Source: Enoplosus armatus
Taxonomy: Eukaryota; Chordata; Actinopteri; Centrarchiformes; Enoplosidae
DNA length: 64,000 bases
NCBI RefSeq assembly: GCF_043641665.1
Contig: NC_092183.1
Location: 22,788,501-22,852,500 of the forward strand
Direction: 5' to 3'
Under the pieces are notes generated by a model. It was not told where the DNA came from. It saw only the letters and a list, made by a program, of their open reading frames with translations, and made no database searches. Below, one piece after another: positions 44,760-55,500 of the stretch; the first letter of the stretch is position 1, and every line of letters starts with the position of its first letter. The position numbers and the translations under genes are program-made.

Positions 44760-46956
44760 TCAGAAATCTTTATTTGCCACAAAAAAATAGGAATTTCAGT
44801 TCATGGAAAAATAACTTTACAGAGAAAGGTTACTCCACATAACACAATATTAAAAAGAAAATGAATGTAGTTAATGACCTTAAATGACTGCTTCTGCCTT
44901 GTGACTTAAATGGCATCTGCTATAAAGCATAATACGTAAATATAATGCATTACTGAAAGATCAGTTTTACATCACACAGCTAAATAAATGTTAGGTTCCA
45001 AATGATACAAACAACAACAAAATCAACATTCAAACTGACATTGTCAACACTTTATATAATGTTGACTAAATAATATCACATTATTAAAAAACATTAACAT
45101 GATTGAGGACATTGGCTATATAATGGCTTGAGAAAATCATCCTCTCTACAGGGTATAATGCTGAAATTCAAAGGTCGTTAAAAGTGTAACACATGTGAAA
45201 GGATTATATATTAGATGTACATTAACATCCACAGGTCTCCATGTTAAAATCTCTACATATAAAATGTATATCAAAAAAGAACATATCAATATTAAGACCT
45301 GAGTTCTGCTGATAGTTCCAAACCAAGACCATGTTTCGGTGATATTTTTTTAAGCAAAGTACACAAATTCTAAAAAATGTATACAAAATGATTGGCTCCT
45401 ATGTAGAGTAAAAATCTGTTGATGATTTCACAAATTTAAAAAAGACCAGTACATTTTATTTCACCATATTGGATGATAATGACCTATAAAACCTATAGTT
45501 GAGAGAATTGTTGCTAGAATATCTCAAACAGAAAGCGACTGAAAACATTATCTTCAGCCACTACATTACACAATGCAAACTAGACATTCACATTATTAAT
45601 GAAATATAAGGAAATATTTACAATATAAAAATATGAATTCACCACTTGTAAGAATTATTATTAAAATGTAAATTATGGCTTTTAAGAAACAGTCAAAGGA
45701 AATCCAATTTGGTCCTATTAGATTTTTTTCCATGTGTCATTTGTTTGCAGACTTAAATGAACTTGGTGTTTTAAATAAAAAAATATAATAGCTGTTCACT
45801 TACAAATATTGAAAAACCAAAATGGTGCGGGTTTAAAATATTTTTCTCATGTCTGGGTAGACTTTATACAGCTGTGGCAAACTGCTGCCTTCAACATAAT
45901 ATCAAAAATATTATGAATCAATTAGTGAGGAATGTATGCTTGCATGTATTTGGCTGGCCAAAGCAGTGTGTTACAGAATTATGTTACATTGTGTTGCAGC
46001 AAAAGTCGAGCCATGTTCAACTTTTTCGCTGGATGTCTTTGTTTTTTGCCAGAGCCCCTGTGTCACCACCCTGCTGGGGCCCATGCAATGCTCTCATAGA
46101 ATGTCACAGAATCTGAAAAATGAGGAGACTGGATGTTTTGACACCGTGCTACTGTCAGTCTGAACATGGCCTCACTGTTCTGAGGTTTAAACAACACACA
46201 GTGACAGTGACGCAGCATTTAGTTTCTAAGATCAGACGTCCAATTCTAATGTGGCTCTTTTAAAGCCACATTGTGTAGAATTTGTAAGTCATTATAGAGT
46301 CTTGGCAGGTTTTTGTTGGGAGAAAAGACTGTTCAATCCTGGTGAAAACAGGTGTGACACACAGTGTCCCCAGGTCAGATCTGTGGTGAAGGGGGCAGGG
46401 AGGCGAAAGGCTACATTTTTTAAATTGTAGATATAGTGGCTTTGAAGCAAGACTATGTAACTTTCGCAAAGCGGCCAGCGTGGTCAAAAATAACAGTAAC
46501 AGGACAATGCCATTCATTATCTATAGCCACTTATCATGTGCAGGGTCATGGGGGGCTGGAGCCTATCCCAGCTCACATTGGGCAAGAGACGGGGTTCACC
46601 TGAACAGGTTTATCACAGGTTACAGGATAATGGTAAATGCTAAAACATAGCACAAGTAGAGAAGAGTCATTAAGTCAGTAGTTGACTTAATATCTACAGT
46701 ATCTATAGTTTGCATCAGCCAACATTAACCGCCATAATTCTTCTGTCAAAAGCTACATAGTCTCACTTTAAAGCAAGATGAAAAACATACAGAGCTTGTC
46801 AGTCTGCACTGTAAGAATGTATACTACAGAAGGCCTGCTTACAGTAAAACACTAAGTATGATAACATTTTTGTTTCTTTTGCATTTTCCCAGTTTTGTGA
46901 CTGCACACCATTTCACGCATTTTTGTTTCAATGTCAATCATAGTATTCAGAACATC
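44760..46956 (-). other. Possible 3' UTR of the FAM169A-like gene
   Basis: Downstream of the stop (46957-46959, minus) lies 2.2 kb of AT-rich, gene-free sequence. A minus-strand AATAAA occurs at 44769-44774. Length and composition suit a long vertebrate 3' UTR, but nearer weak signals may be used and no transcript evidence is available. Confidence 0.35.
46509..46625. repeat. Dispersed teleost repeat fragment
   Basis: CATTCATTATCTATAGCCAC then GGGGCTGGAGCCTATCCCAG is a phrase I recognise from widespread fish repeats. No boundaries or target duplication determined. It would lie within the proposed 3' UTR. Confidence 0.5.
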
Positions 46957-49900
46957 CTAAACTCTGCTGTGACGCTTAGATTTGCGAGTTGGTGTTACCT
47001 CAGTACTTTTTCTCTTGCGGAGATTTCTCTTCTGAGATGATTGAGGGCTCCTCTCTTCATCAGACTCTTCTGCTTTTTGAACTTTAGCACTGCAGCATCT
47101 GGATTTAGACTGGGGTGTGATTGTTATTGAAGGAACTGACCTCCCTCTTAAAACTCTCGTGCCAATCACTATAGGCTCTACCTCTTCCTCTGACACATTC
47201 TGCTCATATTCCTTGTCGTCTTGACTAATACCTGCTGTCTCTACCTCTTCATCTGGATCCAACACTAAATTTAGGATGCCCCCCTTTTCACTAGTACTCT
47301 CAATAGCTCCTTTGTCATTCTCTAGGTTTTCTTCTCTACTGCTTTCCTCTCGCTTCTCTATCAGTTCATTGGCAGAACATTCCGCTTTCTTGTTGTCTTT
47401 GTCCTCATCTGATCCCACTTCAGCCTCTTCCTCCTTGTCAGTGGCAGCCTCAGTCTCACCTTCCTCATTCTCCTCCTCATCATCATCATTTTCCCTGTAA
47501 TCCACTCTTGGTCTTTTTCGTATGGATCTTCGTTTTGGAAGTTGGATTTCTCCAGCTTTGTCCTCTTCTTTGTCTGCATCAGTTTTCATTCTCCTTCTGA
47601 GACTTCTGCCTTCTACTACTGAGGAGGTATCTTTACCATCTGATAGCTCTTCCTCTGGTAATTCCATTTCTTCTATTGCTGGTTCTTCACCAGCTGGCTC
47701 TACCACCCTGTTGTCTATCAAATCAGCTGTTTCCTTATTCTGCTCCTCTGCAGCATCTTCAGCTGGAGGCCCTGTCCCCTGTCCAAAATTTGATCTTTCC
47801 TCAGTTTCTGCTTGTTCCTTAGCATATAGCTCTCTTTTTTCAGATGAATCATCAGTCAATTGATGCACTTCTTGTGTTTCCTCATCCTGCAACTGAGTCT
47901 CCACTACTCCTTGGTCTTTCTGTCTTCTTGATCTTTGTGAAGGTGTGACATGTGAGGTTTTTGATTTCCTTAGTGTTCTTGTTGCTGGAGCTTCTTCCTT
48001 TGCCACCACAGATGCATCTTCAACTAGTGCCACTAGTACCTCTTTTTCAGCTATTGTAGTGTCAGACCCCACTTCTGTAGCAGCAGTAGATTTTTCTATG
48101 ACTGTGGTTTCCTCTTCCTCAGCTGAGTTTGTCTCTTCTGCTTCAGCTGATAAAATCTCGACTGTGTCAGTACCAGTCTCATCAACAGCTGTCACAAGAT
48201 TGAGGTTGTTGTCCTCCTTTTCAAGCACTACTGCTTCCTCTGTTGATGCAACCTGTATCGGCTTTGCATCTCCTACAGCAGATTCTCCCCCTACTGCACT
48301 CTCAATTTCTTCCTCTTCCACATCTTTCCCTTTCTTCACCTCCATTTCCATACTCTTTCCTTCTTCCTCAGCCTTCTCACATTTCTCCTCAGGCCAGTCC
48401 TGCCCTGCCTCTTCTTCCTCTCCTTCAGTTTCTTCAGCAGGAGTAGTTTCTTCTTCTCTCTCTTCCTCTAGCTGACACTGTGTGCATGCTCTTTTAGATT
48501 TACGCCTAGGTGTGGCAGGAGCAGACCTCCCCTTCCTCAGAACTCCTGCTCCTACTGTTGGCTCATCTTTATCTGCACGCTTTTCTACCACTGTTTTTGT
48601 ATTTTTGGATCTTGGTGTGGCTTTTATTGCCTTCCCACCACTTCTCAGAACTCTTGTTTCAACAGTTGGTGCTTCCTCCACACCAGGAACCTTTCCTTCA
48701 TCTGTAGTAGGTGTCTCTTCGGCACTTTCCCTAACAGAAGCCTCTGCCTGTCTATCTGTACATGTCTCTAAAACAGCAAGCTGTTCCTCTTCCACGGTCT
48801 CTTGCTCTTTGAGTGATTCCTCTGCCACAACTTCTACTTTTTCCATCTCAACTTCTTGCTCTGTTTTGTCTTCTTTCTGAGCTGCAGCTTCCTCCTCATT
48901 GTTCTCTTCAATCTTCTCATTTATGCTGTCCTCTTCTCTCTCAGCTTCTTCCAGCACGACTTTGGTCTCCTCTACTTGTATCTCTTCAGCTGGAGTAGTT
49001 TTGTCTTCTCCCTCTTCCTCTGTCTGACACTGTGTGCGGATTCTTTTGGATTTATGTGTGACAGTACACCTTCCCTTCCTCAGAACTCTCTTTTCCACTG
49101 CTGGTTCTCCTTCTGTGCTTTTCTCTCTTATTGCCTCCTCCTCTTGTTTATCATGTTGTCTTTTTGTGGTTTTGCTTCTTGTTGTGGCTCTCATTGTCTT
49201 TTCACCACTTCTAAGACGTCTCGTTTCAATAACTGGTGCTTCCTTTTCCTCAGAAGCGCCCTTTCCCTCGTCGTCCTTTGCTGTCAACAGTGCCTCTTGT
49301 GCACTTTCTCCAGCTACAGTTTCTATTACTTCAGATGTGGAGGTTGACTCATCATCAACACTTTTAGCCACATCTTCTTCAGCTGTCTCCTGTGCTATCC
49401 CCTCCACTGTGTCTTGTATTGTTATTGCATCTTCCACTTTCTCCTCAAACCCTTCCTCCACCACAACCACCTTCTCCAGCTCAGTTTTTTCTATTCTAAC
49501 AGAGGAACTAGGAACATGTTTCTCTGGCATTGTTTCTTCCCTCTGCTCTTCTTCTGCCTCAGCAGCAGTCTTTTCTACAGGAACACCTTCCTTGATAGCT
49601 GCTGTTTCTTCCTGGATGTCATGATGGGTTTTTTTCAGGTCCACTAAAACCACAGTCACTCTTTGAGGAAATGGCACCCCATCTTTCTGGTCTCCACTCT
49701 GTTGCTCCTCTGCTGAAGGTGTTGCGTCCTCCTCACTAAGTATAGCGGAGTCAGTGGTGGGTTTGGGTAGTGGTATGTCAGTCTCTCCTTGTTGTACTTC
49801 TAAATTATCTGCAGCAGGTGTCACTCCATCTGTGTTCTCCTCTTCTTCAGTCATTGACATTGTACCTTCTGACACTACTTTTTCCACTTCTACAGTAACA

Positions 49901-52557
49901 AACTGTAGAAGTCTGTCTCTACAAAGAGACTGAACCTTTTCTCCTATCTCCTCCTCATTTGTTTCCTCAATCTCTTCATCTGTCTTTTCTACAGCTGCTT
50001 TCTTAACTGCCTGTTCCTCCTCTACTCCTGTTTCATCAACACTTTTGGATTCCTCTTCTCCTTTTTGCTCTTCTCCCTGGATTTGTTCACAGATTCTTCT
50101 GGATTTACGCATATGTGTGGCAGAGGCAGATATCCTCCCAAATCTCAGTGTTCTTGTTGTCACTGCTGTTTTTTCTTTTTCACTGTTTCCTGCTTCTTGT
50201 TCATCCGATTGCTTTCTGCTACTTGTTGTTTTGTGTCTTGGTGTAGCAGTCTTTGTTTCACTTCTCAGAGCTCTGGTTGCAACAACTGGTGATTCTTCTT
50301 CTTCCAAGCACAATGCCTCCTCTACCCCAGCAAGTGGAGGATTCTCTTCCACATAATCTACTACTGGAATGTCTGCAGTTTCAGAGATATGTGCAGATAC
50401 AGACACAGACTGTTTCTCCTCCACTGGAGCAGTTACTGTGATGTCATCCTTTGCCATAGCTTCCATCTCTCGTTCCATCTCAGTCCCTGTTTCTGCTTCA
50501 TCCACCCTCTTTTCAGTAATATCCTCACCTATGTTATCTTCCTCCTGCTGTTGGTTGCTTCTACTTATGGATTTGCAGCTTGCTTCAACTGTTTTTCTCC
50601 CACCTCTAAGAACTCTCGTTTCAATAACCGGTGCTTCTTCTGCTTCACTTTTTCCCTCATTCACATTGGCAGATTCTTCCTTTTCTTTATCAGAATAGTC
50701 TTCTCTAAGCTCTTCTTTCTCGACAGTCTCTGCCTCTGCAGTTGCATTTACAGATATTTCTGTACTGTTTTCCTGTTTCCCTCCACCCTCCTCTTCCAAC
50801 ACAAGCATTTCTGGCTCTGGTGTTTGTTCCTCTGCAACACAACTAGGAACCTCCTTCTCTTCTGCTGCTATCAGCTCCATCTTCACCTTTTCTGGAGCAG
50901 CACATTCTCCATCAACGGGTGTTCCTTCGGCCTCCTTTATACTAAGGTGATGGCAGGTTGTTTTCAGGTCCACTAAAATGACGGCGGCTTTCTGAAGCTT
51001 GGGGATTTCACAGCCAGTGTCCTTTTCCTGAGGCTCTTCAGCTACTGGTGCGGTAGCCTCATCTAGAACTTCATCAGGTGTTATGGTTTCTGAAGCAGCA
51101 GCAACAGTGTCAGGCTCCTGTATCATGTCACCTGCCACTTCCTCCTTATCTGCTTCCATCACTGATACAATCTCTGTCTCTCCCCCAGTCTCTTCCTCTT
51201 CCTGTACTTCCTTGCTCTCCTCCATATTCATCCCGCTTGAAGGTATAACATCCTCTGCTGCTTTCGCTGCCTTTGGAATGGTACCGTCTTCCACAACAGT
51301 TATCTCTTCTTCTGTTTTGTCAACTGTGTCCTCTTGTTCCACCTGGTGGTGTTCCTCCATCTGTTTGTCCATTGCTTGTTCATCAGCTTTCTCTGCAGAA
51401 CCACCTGCTTCCAGGTCAGCTTCATCTGTGTGTTCTTCATCTTGTTTCTGATGCCTTTTGCTTTGTTTTGTGGACTTAGGTTTAGGAGTGACTTCACATC
51501 TGTCTGTCAAGGCTCTCTTCTGTACAACAGGGGGCTCCTCTATCCCATCATCAGATACCTCTTGTTTATCCTGTATCACTGACGTTTCTACCTTCACACC
51601 CTTTTGATCTTTCTCAGATTCATCTGGTACTTTTTCATCCTCAATTTCCTTCGTAAGTGCAGTTTCTGCTGTGTCTGGAGGCTCTGTGGAACTCCCCTTC
51701 ACTACAGTGTCTTCCACCCCAGACCCCACTTGTTTCTCTGTCTCCTCTTCATTTGACAGTTGTTCATCTTCCAGTTGTTTCTTTTCTCTTAATCCATCCA
51801 CTGAAACTACATCCTCGTTTATGGAGGTAATTTCTTGTGGTTCTTCTCCTTCAGTAACAGCTAACTCCTCCACTACTTTCGTTGTAGGAAGTTCATTCTC
51901 CTCTGCAACCTCATCAACCTCTTTCTGGAATTCTTCACATATTTTCTGGCTGTGTCGTGTATATTTGCGTTTGGGTGTGGGGGCCGTCATAACAGTTCTT
52001 CCTCTCAAAACTTTGGCTGCAGTTTCCTCACTTATCCCCTCCTCTGGCTTGCTGAGCCGCTGAGATCTTCGTCTGAGGGTTTCACCCTGTACAGTTTTTA
52101 TGGCCTTTACAGAAGTTCTTCCTGTTTTTCCAGCTTCACCATCCTCTGATGTTACATGTGTTGATAGACTTACCTCATGTTGTGTAAAGCTTTCTTCCGA
52201 CTTTTCATCAGTGACCTCTCCCACAGTTTCTGCTTCCTTGTATACCTCTAAAACTTCTTCAGAAATCACCAGCATTGCAGTGTCTTTCTTGTGACACTTT
52301 TCCTCTGCTTCCTCAATTTCTGATGCCACATTCTCAACAGTTATCTGTGAGTCATGGGAGGTGAGATCCTGTGTGGCATCATCTTCTACTTGTTGCTCCT
52401 CAGTTGAAGGTGCTGATGTAACATCAGCCTCTTCTAGGTCTTGTGAGGCTAGGGCAATGGCTGGTTTGTCTAACATCGTAGCTTCTTCTTCGTCTTCTTC
52501 AGGTGCAGCATCTACATCCTCTTCTTTTTCATCAGGATCCACACTGAACACTGAACC
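46957..52557 (-). CDS. fam169a: FAM169A-like exon 10: 5.6-kb acidic exon with basic motif array
   Basis: Opens after TTTTTAG/GGTTCAGTG as GSVFSVDPDEKEED and is open for 1866 codons to the stop at 46957-46959. There is no ATG at the left edge of the open stretch, so it is an internal exon, not a separate gene. Composition is dominated by Glu with Ala, Thr, Val and Lys, and is probably disordered. Basic motifs recur about 15 times, for example ETRVLRGGRKTV (50.6 kb), ETRRLRSGEKT (49.2), ETRVLRSGGKA (48.65), GVLRKGRSAPATPRRKSKR (48.53), TRVLRGRSVPSITITPQSK (47.14) and the terminal RNLRKRKSTEVTPTRKSKR. A second repeated motif is VVLVDLKKTHHD (49.64) and VILVDLKTTCHH (50.97). The last motif matches the position of the basic C-terminal tail of ordinary FAM169A. 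Confidence 0.9.
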   Translation of the reverse strand, partial: GSVFSVDPDEKEEDVDAAPEEDEEEATMLDKPAIALASQDLEEADVTSAPSTEEQQVEDDATQDLTSHDSQITVENVASEIEEAEEKCHKKDTAMLVISEEVLEVYKEAETVGEVTDEKSEESFTQHEVSLSTHVTSEDGEAGKTGRTSVKAIKTVQGETLRRRSQRLSKPEEGISEETAAKVLRGRTVMTAPTPKRKYTRHSQKICEEFQKEVDEVAEENELPTTKVVEELAVTEGEEPQEITSINEDVVSVDGLREKKQLEDEQLSNEEETEKQVGSGVEDTVVKGSSTEPPDTAETALTKEIEDEKVPDESEKDQKGVKVETSVIQDKQEVSDDGIEEPPVVQKRALTDRCEVTPKPKSTKQSKRHQKQDEEHTDEADLEAGGSAEKADEQAMDKQMEEHHQVEQEDTVDKTEEEITVVEDGTIPKAAKAAEDVIPSSGMNMEESKEVQEEEETGGETEIVSVMEADKEEVAGDMIQEPDTVAAASETITPDEVLDEATAPVAEEPQEKDTGCEIPKLQKAAVILVDLKTTCHHLSIKEAEGTPVDGECAAPEKVKMELIAAEEKEVPSCVAEEQTPEPEMLVLEEEGGGKQENSTEISVNATAEAETVEKEELREDYSDKEKEESANVNEGKSEAEEAPVIETRVLRGGRKTVEASCKSISRSNQQQEEDNIGEDITEKRVDEAETGTEMEREMEAMAKDDITVTAPVEEKQSVSVSAHISETADIPVVDYVEENPPLAGVEEALCLEEEESPVVATRALRSETKTATPRHKTTSSRKQSDEQEAGNSEKEKTAVTTRTLRFGRISASATHMRKSRRICEQIQGEEQKGEEESKSVDETGVEEEQAVKKAAVEKTDEEIEETNEEEIGEKVQSLCRDRLLQFVTVEVEKVVSEGTMSMTEEEENTDGVTPAADNLEVQQGETDIPLPKPTTDSAILSEEDATPSAEEQQSGDQKDGVPFPQRVTVVLVDLKKTHHDIQEETAAIKEGVPVEKTAAEAEEEQREETMPEKHVPSSSVRIEKTELEKVVVVEEGFEEKVEDAITIQDTVEGIAQETAEEDVAKSVDDESTSTSEVIETVAGESAQEALLTAKDDEGKGASEEKEAPVIETRRLRSGEKTMRATTRSKTTKRQHDKQEEEAIREKSTEGEPAVEKRVLRKGRCTVTHKSKRIRTQCQTEEEGEDKTTPAEEIQVEETKVVLEEAEREEDSINEKIEENNEEEAAAQKEDKTEQEVEMEKVEVVAEESLKEQETVEEEQLAVLETCTDRQAEASVRESAEETPTTDEGKVPGVEEAPTVETRVLRSGGKAIKATPRSKNTKTVVEKRADKDEPTVGAGVLRKGRSAPATPRRKSKRACTQCQLEEEREEETTPAEETEGEEEEAGQDWPEEKCEKAEEEGKSMEMEVKKGKDVEEEEIESAVGGESAVGDAKPIQVASTEEAVVLEKEDNNLNLVTAVDETGTDTVEILSAEAEETNSAEEEETTVIEKSTAATEVGSDTTIAEKEVLVALVEDASVVAKEEAPATRTLRKSKTSHVTPSQRSRRQKDQGVVETQLQDEETQEVHQLTDDSSEKRELYAKEQAETEERSNFGQGTGPPAEDAAEEQNKETADLIDNRVVEPAGEEPAIEEMELPEEELSDGKDTSSVVEGRSLRRRMKTDADKEEDKAGEIQLPKRRSIRKRPRVDYRENDDDEEENEEGETEAATDKEEEAEVGSDEDKDNKKAECSANELIEKREESSREENLENDKGAIESTSEKGGILNLVLDPDEEVETAGISQDDKEYEQNVSEEEVEPIVIGTRVLRGRSVPSITITPQSKSRCCSAKVQKAEESDEERSPQSSQKRNLRKRKSTEVTPTRKSKRHSRV

Positions 52558-55500
52558 CTAAAAACAAACAAATTAAACATTGAATCACGAACACGTTGCT
52601 TTACTGGTCATATCAACAAACATGCAAATAGAATTTACATATACACACCTCAGTCTGTACCAATTCAGAGACATTATACAGTTCTGTCTTCAGTTGTGCA
52701 GAAACCTGCTCCTCTCTGGGGGTTTCTGCTTCAATATCCTCGATTCTAAAAGATATTTATCACTTGTTAATTTCAAGCATTATATAGTGTTATACAGTGT
52801 ATAGTTTGATGGTGTGACAACGCAGAGCAGACTCTTTATGAGAGGATGGCAAAACCACTCAAAACCTGATTCTGACAAGATGCCTTGCTTCATATTACAA
52901 GCCTCTTGTGATATAGGGCTAAATTGCTTCATTAACATTTTTATTAATTATTTCCATCATCACTGTATTAATTAACTGCCTTTGGTTGCAGATTTTTGGT
53001 GATGAATGTTCACGTCGTGCCGCTCTGCACCATCAAAACAACAACATGGTTTCCAGAGACCTGTACTACGAAGCAGGATTTTAGGTTAGCAAGGTAACTT
53101 ATGGGTTAACCCTTTATCAGGCACTGATTGAAATACTTGTAAATTCAAAATTTCAACCCTAGAGTGTCAAAATTCAAAATTTCAACCCTAGAGTGTCATT
53201 GCAGGAAACAACAAGACTTCTTTACTTTTGTGACTTTTTTACTTTTGTGACATTTTTACTTTTGTGACATTTTTAAAAATATTCAATTTTTATGTTGAAA
53301 ATCAAGATCAATGAAGTTACCATATATGGTTAACCCTGGGTTTTCAGGGATACGATGGTGATTCACTTCTTTCCGGGGTAAATCACCACAGTAACTTATG
53401 CTGCAAACCTAACCTGCTCCGGAGTAGGCTCTTGAAAAACGGCATCACCAATCATAGAAGATCCTGTGGAGCATTTACACAGTGATGAATTTTTGCCTGC
53501 TGTCCTTCCTGCATTTGGCAGCTTTTAGCCTGGATGATGTATTCAATATAATATATTAACATCTGGCATTGTTTCTTCCCTGGGCGGCATGGTGGCGCAG
53601 TGGTTAGCACTGTTGCACGGGACATGCACTCGTCATGTCGAAGTGTCCTTGAGCAAGACACTGAACCCTAAGTTGCTCCCGATGGAGACCAGCACCTTGC
53701 ACGGCAGCTCGGTCGCTTCAAGAGTGAATGGGTGAATGAGACTTAGCTGTAAAGTGCTTTGGGAACCGTGAAGGTTAAAAGGCGCTATATAAGTGAGATC
53801 AATTACCATTCCCTCTGCTCAATATACACAATATATAATATTATAGTTTGTAAAATATGCCACTCTGATGCCAGTAGACTTATCCATGTTTGCAATTGGT
53901 CAGATGCTGCAAATCACGCCCCTTTCATGTGCACACGCTCATGGCTAGATTGGGAAACTTGCTTCATAGTACAGGCCTCTGGAGAAACTCTCCATTTGTT
54001 GAGTAATTGTTGTAATGCTTAACTGTGGTTGAATCAGCTATTTCAGAGCAATGAGACCAATGATGTGAGTGGCTGAGAGAGTACTTATTAATCACCACAC
54101 CCTCTGATCTACAGTCCACCTCATCCAGCCTTCTTGCACTGTGCACTCCTGCACCCTGCACATATATGAACCAAAATAGCCGGATAGCAGGTGGAGACGC
54201 CCACAGAGTGCGTGTGCCCAAGAACTACCACTTTGCACAGGTCAATGCACTTGTGTAATAGTTCTCTTCAGGAAATTTCACAATGGACCATGATGGCGCA
54301 CGGCCTCAGCACAAGACCATTGAAATTTGACTTTGATTCAGCAGATAGTCAATATATATATAAAACATTCATGATGTTTTCAGGAGTGACATGGTTTAAT
54401 TCATACGGACCTGATAACTTTTTCTGACTTGTCCTCTGCGATCTTTTCTCCCATCTTCCTTTGTTTAGAGCCACTGCTCCTTCCTCGGGATGCAACAGGC
54501 ACTTCAGCCTCTGAAACGGTTAAAATTTTTACAATGTACATTATTACATTAAAAAGGTTTACAGTGTAGATGTAAAATGATGAAATGCTCACCTTTGGTA
54601 GCTCTCACTAATGTGACTTCCTCCTACATATCAAAATAATAGGGATTATTTTTACTTAGAAATTATTTGTTCCTCAAATAAATGTTTCTCAAACTGGTAG
54701 AAATAATAATTTACCACAATTTCAACTGTGCATTCCATAGATTCAGCTTTTTTTATTTGTGTGGTAATTGCCTCCATCACCACATCCTTTTCAGTCACTT
54801 CAGTAATCACAAGCGATTCCTCTGTGAATGAGAGACTCTTGGATACTGCTGAGAAACAGAGTAAGACATGCAGTATTTGAATGCTCAATACAATGAAAGA
54901 ACAGCTAGTTCATTTTTCAGTGCATTCTTTACACGAGTAGAAGGAATATTGGACAATTTCAAGATTATTAAAAATACAATACTGTCCCGGGCAATTTATC
55001 AGTGTAGCTCTACAGTGCAGCTTCTGTTCTTTCTTACCACTTAGATCCATGGCCTGGATCTTGTTGGCAATATTAGTCCTCTGGTTGGGCCCACCTATAC
55101 TCTCTACCTCCCATAGCAGGTCTGTGTCTCCTGGGTACTGACACAGGTATCTCTCACACACTAGGAACAAAGAAGAGTGCACAAGCTTACAGTAATTAAC
55201 TGTTTATATAAAATACCAACACAAACACTGCTGACTGTGAGAAATTACATTCATACTGTACATATCAGTCAGGTGAACTAGTTGCAGGGTGGACTCATGT
55301 ACCTTTATACATGGATTTTGTGAGGGGGTACCTCAACCCCAGACAGTTCTCTTTGAAACTGAGCACGAAGTCCTCCAGCATCTGGAGGCCAAAGCCTTTG
55401 CCACGCTGACATTTTCTAACAAATATGGAGTCCATCACAGGGAGCTGATAGCTTCTGGTTGAAAAAGACTTACATAAGCTGCCTACAAGGGAAACAAAAA

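Noticed and set aside
46957..52551. The giant frame as a stand-alone intronless gene starting at 52551
   Set aside because: The triplet there is GTG, not ATG. An acceptor lies at 52558-52560, and the phase joins exon 9 exactly.
47276..52561. Many plus-strand frames rich in Ser, Leu and Phe opposite the giant exon
   Set aside because: They are antisense shadows of Glu-rich codons (GAA/GAG read as TTC/CTC) with no splice or start support.
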